Source: Nitrospirillum iridis
Lineage (GTDB): Bacteria > Pseudomonadota > Alphaproteobacteria > Azospirillales > Azospirillaceae
DNA length: 64,000 nt
Direction of reading: 5' to 3'
Assembly: GCF_014205765.1 (NCBI RefSeq)
Contig: NZ_JACIIZ010000013.1
Location: forward strand, 1 to 64,000
Below, piece by piece: positions 37,625 through 46,020 of this stretch; position 1 is the first letter of the stretch; the number at the start of each line of letters is the position of its first letter. The position numbers and the translations under genes were made by a program. The notes below the pieces were generated by a model, which had not been told where the DNA came from, did not search any database, and worked only from the letters and a program-made list of their open reading frames with translations.

Positions 37625-39160
37625 TCAGACATTGTTCTTGGGGAACAGCATGGCGGGAATGGTGCGGAGCAGGATCGCCATATCCAGCATGAACGACCAG
37701 TTCCGGATGTAGTCGAAATCGAATTCGACCCGCTTGCGCAGCTTCTCCTCGGTATCGGTCTCCCCCCGCCAGCCGTTGATCTGGGCCCAGCCGGTCATGC
37801 CCGGCTTCACCCGATAGCGCAGGGCGTAATCCGGCATGACCTCGGCATAGAGGCGGCCGTCGGCCTTGGCCTTCGGCGCGTGCGGGCGCGGGCCCACCAG
37901 CGACATGCGGCCCTGCAGGACATTCAGGATCTGCGGCAGCTCATCGATGGAATATTTGCGGATGTAGTGGCCCACGCGGGTGACGCGGCTGTCGCCCCTG
38001 CTGACCAGGGTGTTGGCCTCGGCGTCGGCGTCGTCCACATACAGCGAGCGGAACTTGTAGATGGCGAACTTGCGGCCGAACTGGCCGCTGCGCTGCTGGC
38101 GGAAGAGGATGGGGCCGGGGCTGTCCAGCTTGATGGCCAGGGCGGTGGCCAGCAGCACCGGCAGGATCAGCAGCAGGATGGCCAGGCCCGCGACATGGTC
38201 GAAGGTGGATTTGGCGAGGCGGTCCCAATGGGAGAAGGGCGGGGTCATCAGCGTCGGCATGATGACGCCGGTGGCGGCCCCCGCCTGGCCACCCAGCTGG
38301 GGCAACGCCAGGACGGACAATTCCGGATCCGGCACCAGCCATACCGTGATGGGCAGGAAGCGCAGGCGTTGCAACAGGGCGGAGATGCGGGGGCCGGCGG
38401 TCCACGGCAGGGCCATGAACACGTCGATCTCCTCATGGTCGGCGACGAAATCGATCAGGGCGTCCAGCCGTCCCAGATAGGGAAGGTGGCGCGTCAGCGT
38501 GCCGACGCGGGTCTGCCGGTCGTCGAAGAAGCCCAGGATGTCGATCTCGCGGCCCGCACGGCTGGCCATGTCCTCCACCAGCTTCTGGGCGGCGGGGCCG
38601 GCCCCGACGATGATGGCCGGGCGCACCCGCCAGCGACGGGCCACGGCCACGGTGGCCACCGCCCCTTCCAACCGTCGGGTCAGGATCAGGGTGCCGGTCG
38701 ACAGGGCGAACCAGGACAGCAGCCAGGCGACGTCGGCCCAAACGGTGTCACCCGGTTGGCCGCTTCGGACGATGACCTGGGCCAGCAGGCAGGCGAACAG
38801 GGCCGCCGTCACGCGTGGTACGGCGGTGGCGGTGTCGGTCAGGTGGGGGGCGCGTGCGAAGCGGCCCAGCAGCCAGGCCAGCACGACATAGGCCGGGCCG
38901 GCGGCCAGGCACAGGCTGGCGCGCATCTCGTCGGCGGCCCTCGCCTCGCCCCGCAGCAGCGCGGCCAGCGACAGCAGGATGCTGCCGACCGAGAACACGG
39001 CCCCCCCCTCCAGCAGCGACCATAGGATCTCAAAGATGGGACGACTGAGGCCCAGGGTGGGGGCCAGCCCTGTCTCCGTGGCCGTGTCACGGCGCTGCCG
39101 GCCCTTGCTGGTGACGTGATTCCCATGCTGGCCGGTGCCGGCGGTGTGATCCAAGGGCAT
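37625..39160 (-). CDS. Undecaprenyl-phosphate sugar phosphotransferase (WcaJ/GumD-like)
   Basis: A 511-residue polyisoprenyl-phosphate hexose-1-phosphate transferase that starts the repeat unit. The first half has four or five membrane helices and a Rossmann-like module (RPAIIVGAGPAAQKLVEDMA). The C-terminal catalytic part starts after FDHVAGLAILLLILPVLLAT and has KFAIYKFRSLYVDDADAEAN, YSIDELPQILNVLQGRMSLV, GPRPHAPKAK and RYRVKPGMTGWAQINGWRG, all classic for this family. It is the first gene of the minus-strand operon that runs down to 30575. Confidence 0.93.
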   Translation of the reverse strand: MPLDHTAGTGQHGNHVTSKGRQRRDTATETGLAPTLGLSRPIFEILWSLLEGGAVFSVGSILLSLAALLRGEARAADEMRASLCLAAGPAYVVLAWLLGRFARAPHLTDTATAVPRVTAALFACLLAQVIVRSGQPGDTVWADVAWLLSWFALSTGTLILTRRLEGAVATVAVARRWRVRPAIIVGAGPAAQKLVEDMASRAGREIDILGFFDDRQTRVGTLTRHLPYLGRLDALIDFVADHEEIDVFMALPWTAGPRISALLQRLRFLPITVWLVPDPELSVLALPQLGGQAGAATGVIMPTLMTPPFSHWDRLAKSTFDHVAGLAILLLILPVLLATALAIKLDSPGPILFRQQRSGQFGRKFAIYKFRSLYVDDADAEANTLVSRGDSRVTRVGHYIRKYSIDELPQILNVLQGRMSLVGPRPHAPKAKADGRLYAEVMPDYALRYRVKPGMTGWAQINGWRGETDTEEKLRKRVEFDFDYIRNWSFMLDMAILLRTIPAMLFPKNNV

Positions 39161-39455
39161 GCTGCGGTCTCGACTTCCATCGGCCGTCGCAATCCGGGGA
39201 TTTGTGATCCACCAGCGATTGCGGTCGGATGCGATGTTAGCAATTGTGCTATTTAGTGAGTTGATATCACGGGGTTTTCGGCCCGCGAGGGCAGCATAAG
39301 CCAGGAATTTGAATTAAAAGCCCGTTAATATCGCAGACTATGCATCGGGTTAGGTTCTGGGTTCCAGGCCTGTGAAAGCCGCATGGATCCCCATGGGAGT
39401 CGGAGGGCGCGCGTATTGCCTGCCCATCAGATGGAGGGCCGGCGGCCCCAAACAG

Positions 39456-39491
39456 AAACACCCCCGTCCGGCGATCCGGGCGGGGGTGTTT
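39456..39491 (-). terminator. Strong hairpin terminator of the cytochrome c gene
   Basis: AAACACCCCCGTCCGG pairs with CCGGGCGGGGGTGTTT over 16 positions with one G-T wobble around a CGAT loop. It lies downstream of the minus-strand cytochrome c gene and has terminal T residues on either strand, so it probably works in both directions. Confidence 0.8.
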
Positions 39492-39511
39492 GATCGGGGG
39501 CGCTTATGTCA

Positions 39512-39554
39512 ATGGCCTGTGAGCGAGACCGCTCAACGGCCCCTCAAGCGCCGG
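39512..39554 (+). repeat. Dispersed hairpin element, copy 2
   Basis: This copy of the element at 30448-30491 has an internal stem GTGAGCG with CGCTCAA around AGAC and outer GGCC arms, with two mispaired positions between. It follows the cytochrome c stop on the opposite strand, whereas copy 1 follows a plus-strand gene. Confidence 0.6.
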
Positions 39555-39567
39555 CCTTCCGGGGGTA

Positions 39568-39948
39568 TTATTTCAGCGTCGCCAGATACGCGATGACGTT
39601 GTCGCGGTCGGCCTGGGCCTTGAGACCGACGAACACCATCTTGGTGCCGGGCACCAGGGCGCGCGGGTCGGTCAGGTAGGTGTCCAGCTCCTTGGCCGTC
39701 CATTCCTTGTTCGCACCCTTCATGGCGGCGGAATAGTCGAAGCCGGGGGCGGTGGCCGACTTGCGGCCGACGATACCGTGCAGGCTGGGGCCCACCTTGT
39801 TCACGCCAGCATCGATGGAATGGCAGACGGCGCACTTCTTGAACACCACCTGGCCGGCGGCGGGATCACCCTCCGCCAGGGCCGTTCCAGCCGTTCCGCC
39901 CGCGATGATCGTGGCGGCCACCGCCGCCCAAAATCCGATACGTCGCAC
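39568..39948 (-). CDS. Class I cytochrome c, periplasmic
   Basis: A 126-residue c-type cytochrome with a signal peptide (WAAVAATIIAGGTAGTALAE). The haem site is CAVCH at residues 39-43, and the distal Met is probably Met104 in PGTKMVFVGL. The size and HSIDAGVNKVGPSLHGIVGR region resemble mitochondrial/c2-type soluble carriers. It would accept electrons downstream of XoxG and deliver them to the terminal oxidase. It is separated from the CxxxCW gene by 38 bases and followed by a strong terminator, so it may be transcribed alone or at the end of the xox set. Confidence 0.93.
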   Translation of the reverse strand: MRRIGFWAAVAATIIAGGTAGTALAEGDPAAGQVVFKKCAVCHSIDAGVNKVGPSLHGIVGRKSATAPGFDYSAAMKGANKEWTAKELDTYLTDPRALVPGTKMVFVGLKAQADRDNVIAYLATLK

Positions 39949-39986
39949 TTCAACTCTCCTTTGCCTGTTCTCTGGTCGTCGTGAAC

Positions 39987-40574
39987 TCAGGGAACCCCCG
40001 GGGCCTCCGGGGGGGTCAGCGCCGTGGCCGTGGCCAGGGGCAATCCGGCGGCGCGCCAGCCATCAACACCGTCCGGATACCAGGAGACGTTGCTGTAACC
40101 ATAACTGACGGCACGCTTGGTCGCATTCCAGCTCATCCAGCACTCGGGCAGACAATAGAACACCAGCGGGCGGCTCTTGTCGCCCCCGCTTAAAGTCGCA
40201 AGTTGTTGCTGGAACCAGTTTTCCAGGATTGGACTTAACGCTCCCCGGCCCACGTCGGGCAGCCAGACGCTGCCGGGCAGGTTGGCGTGGGGCAGGGGCA
40301 TCCAGGGCGATCCCGGCGCCATCCCCGCCGGGCGGCGGGGGGCGGGCACCACATCCACCAGGACCACGCGGTCGCCTTCGCGCGCCAGCAGCCCGCGCAG
40401 GGCGTCGGTGGTCAGGACCCGGCCCCCCGCCACCGTCGCCGGCACGGGCGCGCGGTAATCGTCAAGGCGATAGGTCGGCGGCTCGGGCACCGGGGTGGGG
40501 GGCTGCGCCAGGGCCCGCGTCGCCACCAGGCCCGCCGCCAGGCTGGCGGCACGCGCCGCCGCGCCCAGCCTCAC
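39987..40574 (-). CDS. PQQ-associated CxxxCW-motif protein (rhodanese-like)
   Basis: A 195-residue protein with a signal peptide (RAASLAAGLVATRALA). RVVLVDVVPAPRRPAGMAP and the FYCLPECWMSWNATKRAVSY region form a rhodanese-like fold. The motif has Cys141 and Cys145 followed by Trp146, the CxxCW signature of a family seen beside PQQ-dependent alcohol dehydrogenases. Its role is unknown; a periplasmic thiol or sulfur function is likely. It overlaps the xoxJ-like gene by four bases. Confidence 0.88.
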   Translation of the reverse strand: MRLGAAARAASLAAGLVATRALAQPPTPVPEPPTYRLDDYRAPVPATVAGGRVLTTDALRGLLAREGDRVVLVDVVPAPRRPAGMAPGSPWMPLPHANLPGSVWLPDVGRGALSPILENWFQQQLATLSGGDKSRPLVFYCLPECWMSWNATKRAVSYGYSNVSWYPDGVDGWRAAGLPLATATALTPPEAPGVP

Positions 40575-41437
40575 GGTTTGGCGCCGGCGCCGGGCAGGGT
40601 GCCGGGGATGGGCTTGTTCTGCTCATCCAGCAGGGGGATGCCGTAATCCGCCAGCAGCGCGTCGACCTCGGCGCGGTGACGTCGCAGGGCCTGGTCCACG
40701 GTGCGCCGCCATTCCGGTTCATTGGCGCGCACACCCATGGCGATGCGGAAGTCCAGCCGGTCGCTATCGCCCTCCGGATCCAGGAAGGCGGCCTTCAGCG
40801 GCAGCTTTTCATGCTTGATGTAAAACCCCGCGATGGGGCCCCACAGCAATGCCACGTCGATCTTGCGGTCCGCCAGGTCCTGCAGCATGGCCCGCGCCGG
40901 CGATTCATACCGCGTGTCCACCGCCAACGCGTAGGAGGTGGCGTGTGCCATCAGGTTATGGCGCAGCAGCAGGTCGGTTGGGGGGGTGGCGGCCACGATG
41001 CCGAAGCGCTTGTCGGCCAGGGCGGGGTCGGCCAGTGAGGTGGCGCCGATACCCGAATCGGCGCGCGTCACGATCATATAGCCGCTGTGATAGTAGGCGC
41101 TGGTGTTGTCCATCAGCGGGTCGCCCGCGACCGTGCCCATCACCAGGTCGCATTGCCGGGCGCGCAGGGTGTTGCGCACGAAGCCCATGACCTGGGGAAA
41201 CCAGACGAAGCTGACGGGCAGCTTCAGGTCCTGGCCGATCAGGGTGGCGATCTTGTTCTCGAAGCCCTCCCCCTTCTGGTTGGAATAGGGCAGGTCGTTG
41301 GGGTCGGCGCAGATGCGCAATTCGGTGCGGGACACCAGCTCCGCCGTCTGCGCGGCGGCCTGGGTGGTGATCAGGGCCAGCGGCGCCAGGGCCGCCAGCG
41401 CCAGCCTGAAGGCCGTTTTCAGGGCCATTCTTTTCAT
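40571..41437 (-). CDS. xoxJ: XoxJ/MoxJ-type periplasmic solute-binding-like protein
   Basis: A 288-residue periplasmic protein with a signal peptide (FRLALAALAPLALITTQAAA). LRICADPNDLPYSNQKGEGF at the N-terminus and LVMGTVAGDPLMDNTSAYYH are diagnostic for quinoprotein-dehydrogenase-associated binding proteins. MoxJ/XoxJ proteins are thought to help assemble or activate the dehydrogenase rather than to transport a solute. I used the ATG at 41437; a TTG at 41455 is also in frame. It overlaps or abuts its neighbours between xoxG and the CxxxCW gene. Confidence 0.9.
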   Translation of the reverse strand: MKRMALKTAFRLALAALAPLALITTQAAAQTAELVSRTELRICADPNDLPYSNQKGEGFENKIATLIGQDLKLPVSFVWFPQVMGFVRNTLRARQCDLVMGTVAGDPLMDNTSAYYHSGYMIVTRADSGIGATSLADPALADKRFGIVAATPPTDLLLRHNLMAHATSYALAVDTRYESPARAMLQDLADRKIDVALLWGPIAGFYIKHEKLPLKAAFLDPEGDSDRLDFRIAMGVRANEPEWRRTVDQALRRHRAEVDALLADYGIPLLDEQNKPIPGTLPGAGAKP

Positions 41438-41451
41438 GGGGGCGGCCGCCG

Positions 41452-41907
41452 TCAATCGCCGATGCGCTGTGGCCGGCCACGACCGATGGCCCCATCGGAC
41501 CGGGCCTTCAGATAGCCGTAGATGTCCTCCAGGTAATTCGCCACGTCCTCCGTCGTGCCGAAGGAGGGCATGACGTTGCTGTTGGCGGTGTTCACGTTCT
41601 TGCGGCCGTTGATCACGGTTTCGGCGAAGGTGTCATAATCCATCTGTTTCAGGCTGTCCGTCAGGGCCGGGGCGTAGGAGCTGCCGGCGCCATCCGGCCC
41701 ATGGCAGCGCAGGCAGGACTCGCCATAACGGCGGTAACCGTTATAGGTGCCGGGATCGACCTTGCCATCCTCGACCTTGTAGGGCTTGACCTCGGCCGTC
41801 TTGGCGGCGGGGGCGCTGCCGTTCGCGGCCGCGGCAAGGCCGGCGGTGACGCAGAGGGGCAGGGACAGGACGGTGACGGCAACGGCCAGTGCCACGCGTT
41901 TCGGCAT
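41452..41907 (-). CDS. xoxG: XoxG-type cytochrome c (methanol-metabolism cytochrome)
   Basis: A 151-residue c-type cytochrome with a signal peptide (VAVTVLSLPLCVTAGLAAAA). The haem site is CLRCH at residues 65-69, preceded by the NGYRRYGES segment. The later NVMPSFGTTEDVANYLEDIY holds the probable axial Met. This pattern is that of the XoxG-like cytochromes that take electrons from XoxF. The ATG at 41907 starts the signal peptide. A hairpin separates it from xoxF. Confidence 0.9.
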   Translation of the reverse strand: MPKRVALAVAVTVLSLPLCVTAGLAAAANGSAPAAKTAEVKPYKVEDGKVDPGTYNGYRRYGESCLRCHGPDGAGSSYAPALTDSLKQMDYDTFAETVINGRKNVNTANSNVMPSFGTTEDVANYLEDIYGYLKARSDGAIGRGRPQRIGD

Positions 41908-41962
41908 CAGTCGGACCTCTTTTCGCAAAGTGAATGTCCAGTGCATGGGCGTAGGGGCAAAG

Positions 41963-41995
41963 AAGCTCCGCCTGGGGGTCTCCCAGGCGGAGCTT
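41963..41995 (-). terminator. Hairpin between xoxF and xoxG
   Basis: A perfect 14-bp stem AAGCTCCGCCTGGG with a five-base loop lies 15 bases after the xoxF stop. On the minus strand it is followed by CTTTG, a short T-rich tail. It could terminate most xoxF transcripts, leaving lower expression of xoxG and xoxJ. Confidence 0.7.
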
Positions 41996-42009
41996 TAGGA
42001 AAGAGAGGG

Positions 42010-43812
42010 TTACGGCAGGGCGAAGACGGTGAGGACACCGCCCAGCTGGGTGTAGTTGGACAGCTGCTTGTAGGCGCCGACGGCGCCCAGGCCATCTGTG
42101 TCGCCGCCCAAGCCGGCCGCCATGCCGATGCCGGCCCAGCCGCCGACACCGGACAGCACGGCGATATATTGCTTGCCGCCATGCTCATAGGTTGTGACGT
42201 TGCCGATGATTCCCGAGGGCGTCTTGAACTTGTACAGTTCCTTGCCCGTCTTCATGTCGACCGCCTTCAGGTAGCCTTCCAGCGTGCCGTAGAAGGCGAC
42301 GCCGCCCGCCGTGGTCAGGGCGCCCGACCAGACGGAGAAGGTCTCCTTGTTGGACCAGACGATCTTGCCGGCGCTGGCGTCCCAGGCGATGAAGTTGCCC
42401 AGGTGGGTCTCACCCTTGGGCGGGAACATCGACAGGGTGGCGCCGACATAGGGCTGGCCGGCGGTGTAGGACACCTTGAACGGCTCGTAATCCATGCAGA
42501 CATGGTTGGTCGGCACGTAGAACAGGCCGGTGTCCGGCGAGTACGAGGCCGGCTGCTGGTCCTTGCTGCCCAGGGCCGCCGGGCAGACGCCCTTGGTGTT
42601 CTTGTCTTCGCCGTTCTTGTCGGTGCTGTACTGGGCCACCACCTCGGGCCGGCCGGTCTTCATGTCCACGTGCGTGGCCCAATTGACGGCCGGATCATAC
42701 TTCTCCGCCACCAGCAGTTCGCCGGTCTCGCGGTTCATGGTGTAGGCGAAGCCGTTGCGGTCGAAGTGGACCAGCGCCTTGACGGGCGTGCCCTTCACCT
42801 TGATGTCGGCCAGGATCATCTCGTTGACGCCGTCATAATCCCATTCGTCATGGGGCGTCATCTGATAGACCCACTTGGCCATGCCCGTGTCGGCGTCGCG
42901 GGCGAAGATGGTCATGGACCATTTGTTGTCGCCGGGGCGCTGCTTGGGGTTCCAGGTCGACGGGTTGCCCGAGCCGTAGTAGATCAGGTTCAGCTGCGGG
43001 TCATAGCTGGTCCAGCCCCAGGTGGCGCCGCCACCGGTCTTCCACTGGTCGCCCTGCCAGGTCGACAGCGAGGAGTTGGCGCCGACGGGCTTGCCCAGGT
43101 TCATGGTCTTCTGGGGATCGATCAGCATCTGGTCGTCGGGGCCGACCGAGTAGGCCTTCCAGGCGACGGAACCGTCCTTCAGGTTATAGGCGGTCATGCG
43201 GCCCTGTACGCCGAACTCGCCGCCGCTGATGCCGACCAGCACCTTGTCCTTCACGATGACGGGCGCGCCCGTCATGGTCTCGCCCTTCTTGGCGTCGCCG
43301 TTGGCGACCTTCCACAGCTCCTTGCCGGTCTTGGCGTCCAGCGCCACGACATTGGCATCGGCCTGGTTCAGGATGATCTTGCCGTCGCCGTAGGCCACGC
43401 CGCGGTTGACTGTGTCGCAGCACATGACGGGGATGACGTTCGGATCCTGCTTGGGCTCATACTTCCACAGGATGCGGCCCTGGTTGGTCAGGTCCAGGGC
43501 GTAGACGATGTTGGGGAAGGGGGTGTGGACGTACATGACGTCGCCCACGACCAGCGGCCCGCCCTCATGCCCGCGCAAAACGCCGGTGGAGAAGGTCCAG
43601 ACCGGACGCAGCTCCTTCACGTTGGTGGTGGTGATCTGTTTCAGGCTGCTGTAGCGCTGGTTGGCGTAATCGCCTGATTGCATGACCCACTGCTTGGAGT
43701 CCTTGCTCATCTTGGACAGTTCGTCGTTGGCCAGCGACGGATGGCTGACCAATAGGCTGGCCGCCACCAGGGCGGTCCAGGATAACAGGACCTTCTTCCG
43801 CTGATTCATCAT
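42010..43812 (-). CDS. xoxF: Lanthanide-type PQQ methanol/alcohol dehydrogenase
   Basis: A 600-residue periplasmic quinoprotein with a signal peptide ([20 protein letters not shown]), forming an eight-bladed propeller. The adjacent disulfide Cys131-Cys132 ([11 protein letters not shown]) faces PQQ. Expected metal ligands are Glu199 (GISGGEF), Asn283 ([10 protein letters not shown]) and Asp325. Asp327, two residues after the catalytic Asp in [10 protein letters not shown], is the extra carboxylate that marks the lanthanide-dependent XoxF enzymes; MxaF has Ala there. The length matches the family. A GGGAGGG RBS precedes the double ATG start. The enzyme oxidises methanol or other primary alcohols and passes electrons to XoxG. 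Confidence 0.96.
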   Translation of the reverse strand: MMNQRKKVLLSWTALVAASLLVSHPSLANDELSKMSKDSKQWVMQSGDYANQRYSSLKQITTTNVKELRPVWTFSTGVLRGHEGGPLVVGDVMYVHTPFPNIVYALDLTNQGRILWKYEPKQDPNVIPVMCCDTVNRGVAYGDGKIILNQADANVVALDAKTGKELWKVANGDAKKGETMTGAPVIVKDKVLVGISGGEFGVQGRMTAYNLKDGSVAWKAYSVGPDDQMLIDPQKTMNLGKPVGANSSLSTWQGDQWKTGGGATWGWTSYDPQLNLIYYGSGNPSTWNPKQRPGDNKWSMTIFARDADTGMAKWVYQMTPHDEWDYDGVNEMILADIKVKGTPVKALVHFDRNGFAYTMNRETGELLVAEKYDPAVNWATHVDMKTGRPEVVAQYSTDKNGEDKNTKGVCPAALGSKDQQPASYSPDTGLFYVPTNHVCMDYEPFKVSYTAGQPYVGATLSMFPPKGETHLGNFIAWDASAGKIVWSNKETFSVWSGALTTAGGVAFYGTLEGYLKAVDMKTGKELYKFKTPSGIIGNVTTYEHGGKQYIAVLSGVGGWAGIGMAAGLGGDTDGLGAVGAYKQLSNYTQLGGVLTVFALP

Positions 43813-43970
43813 TCCCTCCCTGGGGATTGGCCGGTAGGTCCGGCCGATTTGGTGTCCGCCTGGCCGGCGGATGGGCGACGCTTAAGAAAGGCAAACGGAC
43901 GCACTAGGGAAACGGATGCGCGACAATCGGGGAGGACCCGCCGGCCCAGCCCCGTGGATTTGTGCGGGCG

Positions 43971-44048
43971 TCAGACGTCCGCGCAGGCGTAGCAGTTGAT
44001 TTCCATGCCCAGGGCGATCTCGGTGATGGTGGGCTTCTTCCAACGCAT
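43971..44048 (-). CDS. pqqA: PQQ precursor peptide PqqA, copy 1
   Basis: A 25-residue peptide, MRWKKPTITEIALGMEINCY plus ACADV. The Glu and Tyr that PqqE cross-links to make PQQ are the E and Y of the E-I-N-C-Y motif. It lies 158 bases upstream of xoxF on the same strand. A GAGGAG precedes the ATG by about ten bases. A second copy at 53040 has the same core, so this orphan copy could add precursor peptide when the xox genes are induced. Confidence 0.9.
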   Translation of the reverse strand: MRWKKPTITEIALGMEINCYACADV

Positions 44049-44637
44049 GGGGACTCTCCTCAAAGGTTTAAGGATGTATCGGGTACCAATCTCTCTTCCG
44101 CCTCAGGCCGCCGTACGCTTTCCCGGTTGGACATCACGGTGAGGTCCAGGTCCCCCAGCACATGGGCCGAGCCGCTGAATGGCCAACCCGCCTGGCATCG
44201 CTAGGGTATCCACAGACACCGTTGAGACCGGACGTTCATTCGGATAGTGGCGGACGGGGTGCTGGTGACCGCACGCGTCGCGGGCCAGGCGTCACGCGGG
44301 AATTCCGACTGTGGCAGTTCTTTGTCTTTTCAAAGATATGGTCCGCCCTTCGGCTTGGTGCCCATCTTCAAGAAGCCTGTCCCGGGTGCCAATTGTACTT
44401 TGGTACAAGGATGCAGCCGGCCCGGCGTGTCGGGCGCGACGGCCCGCCGCCGATCACCCTGCGGTCTCATAAATTTCTTCCAAAACAATTCATTGTCATA
44501 CTCCGGCCGGGAACGGAAGGGGCGCATCCGGCCATTGTCGGCCTAAGCCTCTCAGGCACTAGCCGTCGGCGCCAGGATCGACTATCGTCAAGGTCGAGGA
44601 AACGCCGACTGATAATCGCCCGCAAACGAGGCGACGC
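44049..44637. other. Intergenic region of the xox/regulator divergence
   Basis: 589 bases with no convincing gene. It should carry the divergent promoters of pqqA/xoxF and of the response regulator. An inverted repeat (44393-44408) is a candidate regulator site. A 24-codon minus-strand frame at 44060-44134 ends 11 bases before the pqqA start; it has no good RBS, so I leave it uncalled. Confidence 0.5.
44393..44408. promoter_or_regulatory. Inverted repeat in the xox-regulator gap
   Basis: TTGTAC and GTACAA form a perfect inverted repeat around TTTG, 230 bases upstream of the LuxR-type response regulator. A symmetric site of this size suits a dimeric LuxR/NarL-type protein. Function is inferred from position only. 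Confidence 0.4.
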
Positions 44638-45309
44638 ATGCCGCAAATAATCATTGCCGACGACCACCCCATGGTGCGGGGCGCCCTGGCGCTCGCCGTG
44701 GAATCCGCTTTTGATCAGCCTGAAATCCTGGAATGCGCCCATCTCGGGGCCGTGACGCAGTTGCTGGAGTCCATCGGCGCCGCCGATCTCCTGCTGCTGG
44801 ACCTGCGCATGCCCGGCGTGGACGGTTTTGAAGGTCTGGTGCGCATCCGCAGCCAGTTCCCCGCCACCCCGGTGGTGGTGATCTCCGCCTTGGAGGATCC
44901 GCGCCTGGTGCGGGAGGCACTGGCCTTGGGCGCCATGGGCTTCATCCCCAAATCCACCCCCCGGGCGGAGATCGTGGCGGCCTTGGCCCTGGTGGCCGGC
45001 GGCGGCACCTATCGCCCCGACGACCTGGTCTCGGCGGCCCCGCCGCCCGATGCCAAGGGCCAGGCGACGGACGACGATTTCCTGCAACGGATCCTGACCC
45101 TGACGCCGCAGCAGCGCCGCGTACTGCAGCTGCTGGGCACCGGCAAGCTGAACAAGGAAATCGCCTATGACCTGGACATCGCCGAAACCACGGTGAAGGC
45201 CCACGTCTCCAGCATCCTGCACAAGCTGCGCGTCTACAGCCGCACCCAGGCCGTGGTCATGGCGGGCCGCCTGCATCTGGACAGCTTCGCCGACGTGGCC
45301 GAAGGCTGA
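44638..45309 (+). CDS. NarL/LuxR-family response regulator
   Basis: A 223-residue two-component regulator. The receiver is residues 1-120: ADDHPMVRG holds the acidic pair, LLLLDLRMPGVDGF the phosphoacceptor Asp near residue 58, and FIPKSTPRAEI the conserved Lys. The C-terminal LuxR helix-turn-helix runs LTPQQRRVLQLLGTGKLNKE and IAYDLDIAETTVKAHVSSIL. Similar regulators (ErbR/AgmR class) switch on PQQ-dependent alcohol oxidation in pseudomonads. It is divergent from pqqA/xoxF and near the hybrid kinase, so it is a candidate activator of the whole region. Confidence 0.92.
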   Translation: MPQIIIADDHPMVRGALALAVESAFDQPEILECAHLGAVTQLLESIGAADLLLLDLRMPGVDGFEGLVRIRSQFPATPVVVISALEDPRLVREALALGAMGFIPKSTPRAEIVAALALVAGGGTYRPDDLVSAAPPPDAKGQATDDDFLQRILTLTPQQRRVLQLLGTGKLNKEIAYDLDIAETTVKAHVSSILHKLRVYSRTQAVVMAGRLHLDSFADVAEG

Positions 45310-45330
45310 TCGGACCCCGCGAGGCCATGA

Positions 45331-46020
45331 TCAGCCGGGTGGGTGCGACACCCCGCGCACGTCCGGGGAAGCCCCGTCGCGGGCACGATAGTGGGCCAGC
45401 AGGCGGGGGCACAGCGCTTCCAGCCGGGTGTCGGTCTCGGCGCTCCGCGGTTTGTCGCGGTGCACGTCAGTGACACCGCCGCCGCGGGCGTTGCCGAACA
45501 CCACCCCCATGGTTTCCTGCAGGGCCGGTTCCGCCGCCCATAAGGTGCCCAGCAGCTCGTTATAGCCCCGCCGATAGATGTAATGCTCGTCGGTCAGCGG
45601 CCACCCCAGGCCCGCCATCGCGGTGAACACCGACGGGTCGCGGGCCAGGAAGTCCTCGTAATGCACCACGGCGTCGAACCGCTGGTGCCGTTCGGCGAAC
45701 AGCTGGTCCAGGATCAGGAACTTCTCATCCATCAGGCCCGAATGATGGCGATAATCCTTGGTCTTCAGGCTTTCGTAGTTATCGCGGGGGTCGCGCAGCA
45801 GCAGCAGCACCTTGTCAGGGCGGAACCGCTCGACATGCACGGCCAGGGGATAGGCTGTGGTCACCACCACCTTGGCCACGAAATCGGCGCTGGTGGTGAC
45901 GCGGGGGGCGGCAAAGTTATTGGGGATGTCGACCAGCGCCAAGCATCCCGGCCGCTCCGCCAGCGCCCGGGCGAAGGCCGTGGCGCCGGCCGACTGCATA
46001 CCGTGGATCAGCAGGCGCAT
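45331..46020 (-). CDS. Sulfotransferase-like P-loop protein
   Basis: A 229-residue protein. MRLLIHGMQSAGATAFARAL resembles the PAPS-binding loop of sulfotransferases, and VLLLLRDPRDNYESL resembles the second, 3'-phosphate-binding motif with its Arg and Ser. The rest does not reveal an acceptor. The start ATG at 46020 lies within the end of the 2OG-oxygenase-like gene (13-base overlap), so the two are coupled. Sulfonation of a peptide or sugar is the likely reaction, but a kinase-like role is not excluded. Confidence 0.68.
   Translation of the reverse strand: MRLLIHGMQSAGATAFARALAERPGCLALVDIPNNFAAPRVTTSADFVAKVVVTTAYPLAVHVERFRPDKVLLLLRDPRDNYESLKTKDYRHHSGLMDEKFLILDQLFAERHQRFDAVVHYEDFLARDPSVFTAMAGLGWPLTDEHYIYRRGYNELLGTLWAAEPALQETMGVVFGNARGGGVTDVHRDKPRSAETDTRLEALCPRLLAHYRARDGASPDVRGVSHPPG

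Larger units (their letters stand above)
39161..39567. other. Intergenic region: EPS promoter and cytochrome terminator
   Basis: A 407-base gap. The left part (39230-39345) is AT-rich compared with the surroundings and should hold the minus-strand promoter of the exopolysaccharide operon. The right part holds a strong hairpin and the second copy of a dispersed hairpin element. No gene is seen. Confidence 0.55.

Noticed and set aside
41701-43677. 658-codon plus-strand frame opposite xoxF
   Set aside because: Antisense to a certain gene; no family motifs in the translation.
42010-43812. Calcium-type MxaF
   Set aside because: The Asp two residues after the catalytic Asp and the absence of a nearby mxaI gene fit XoxF instead.
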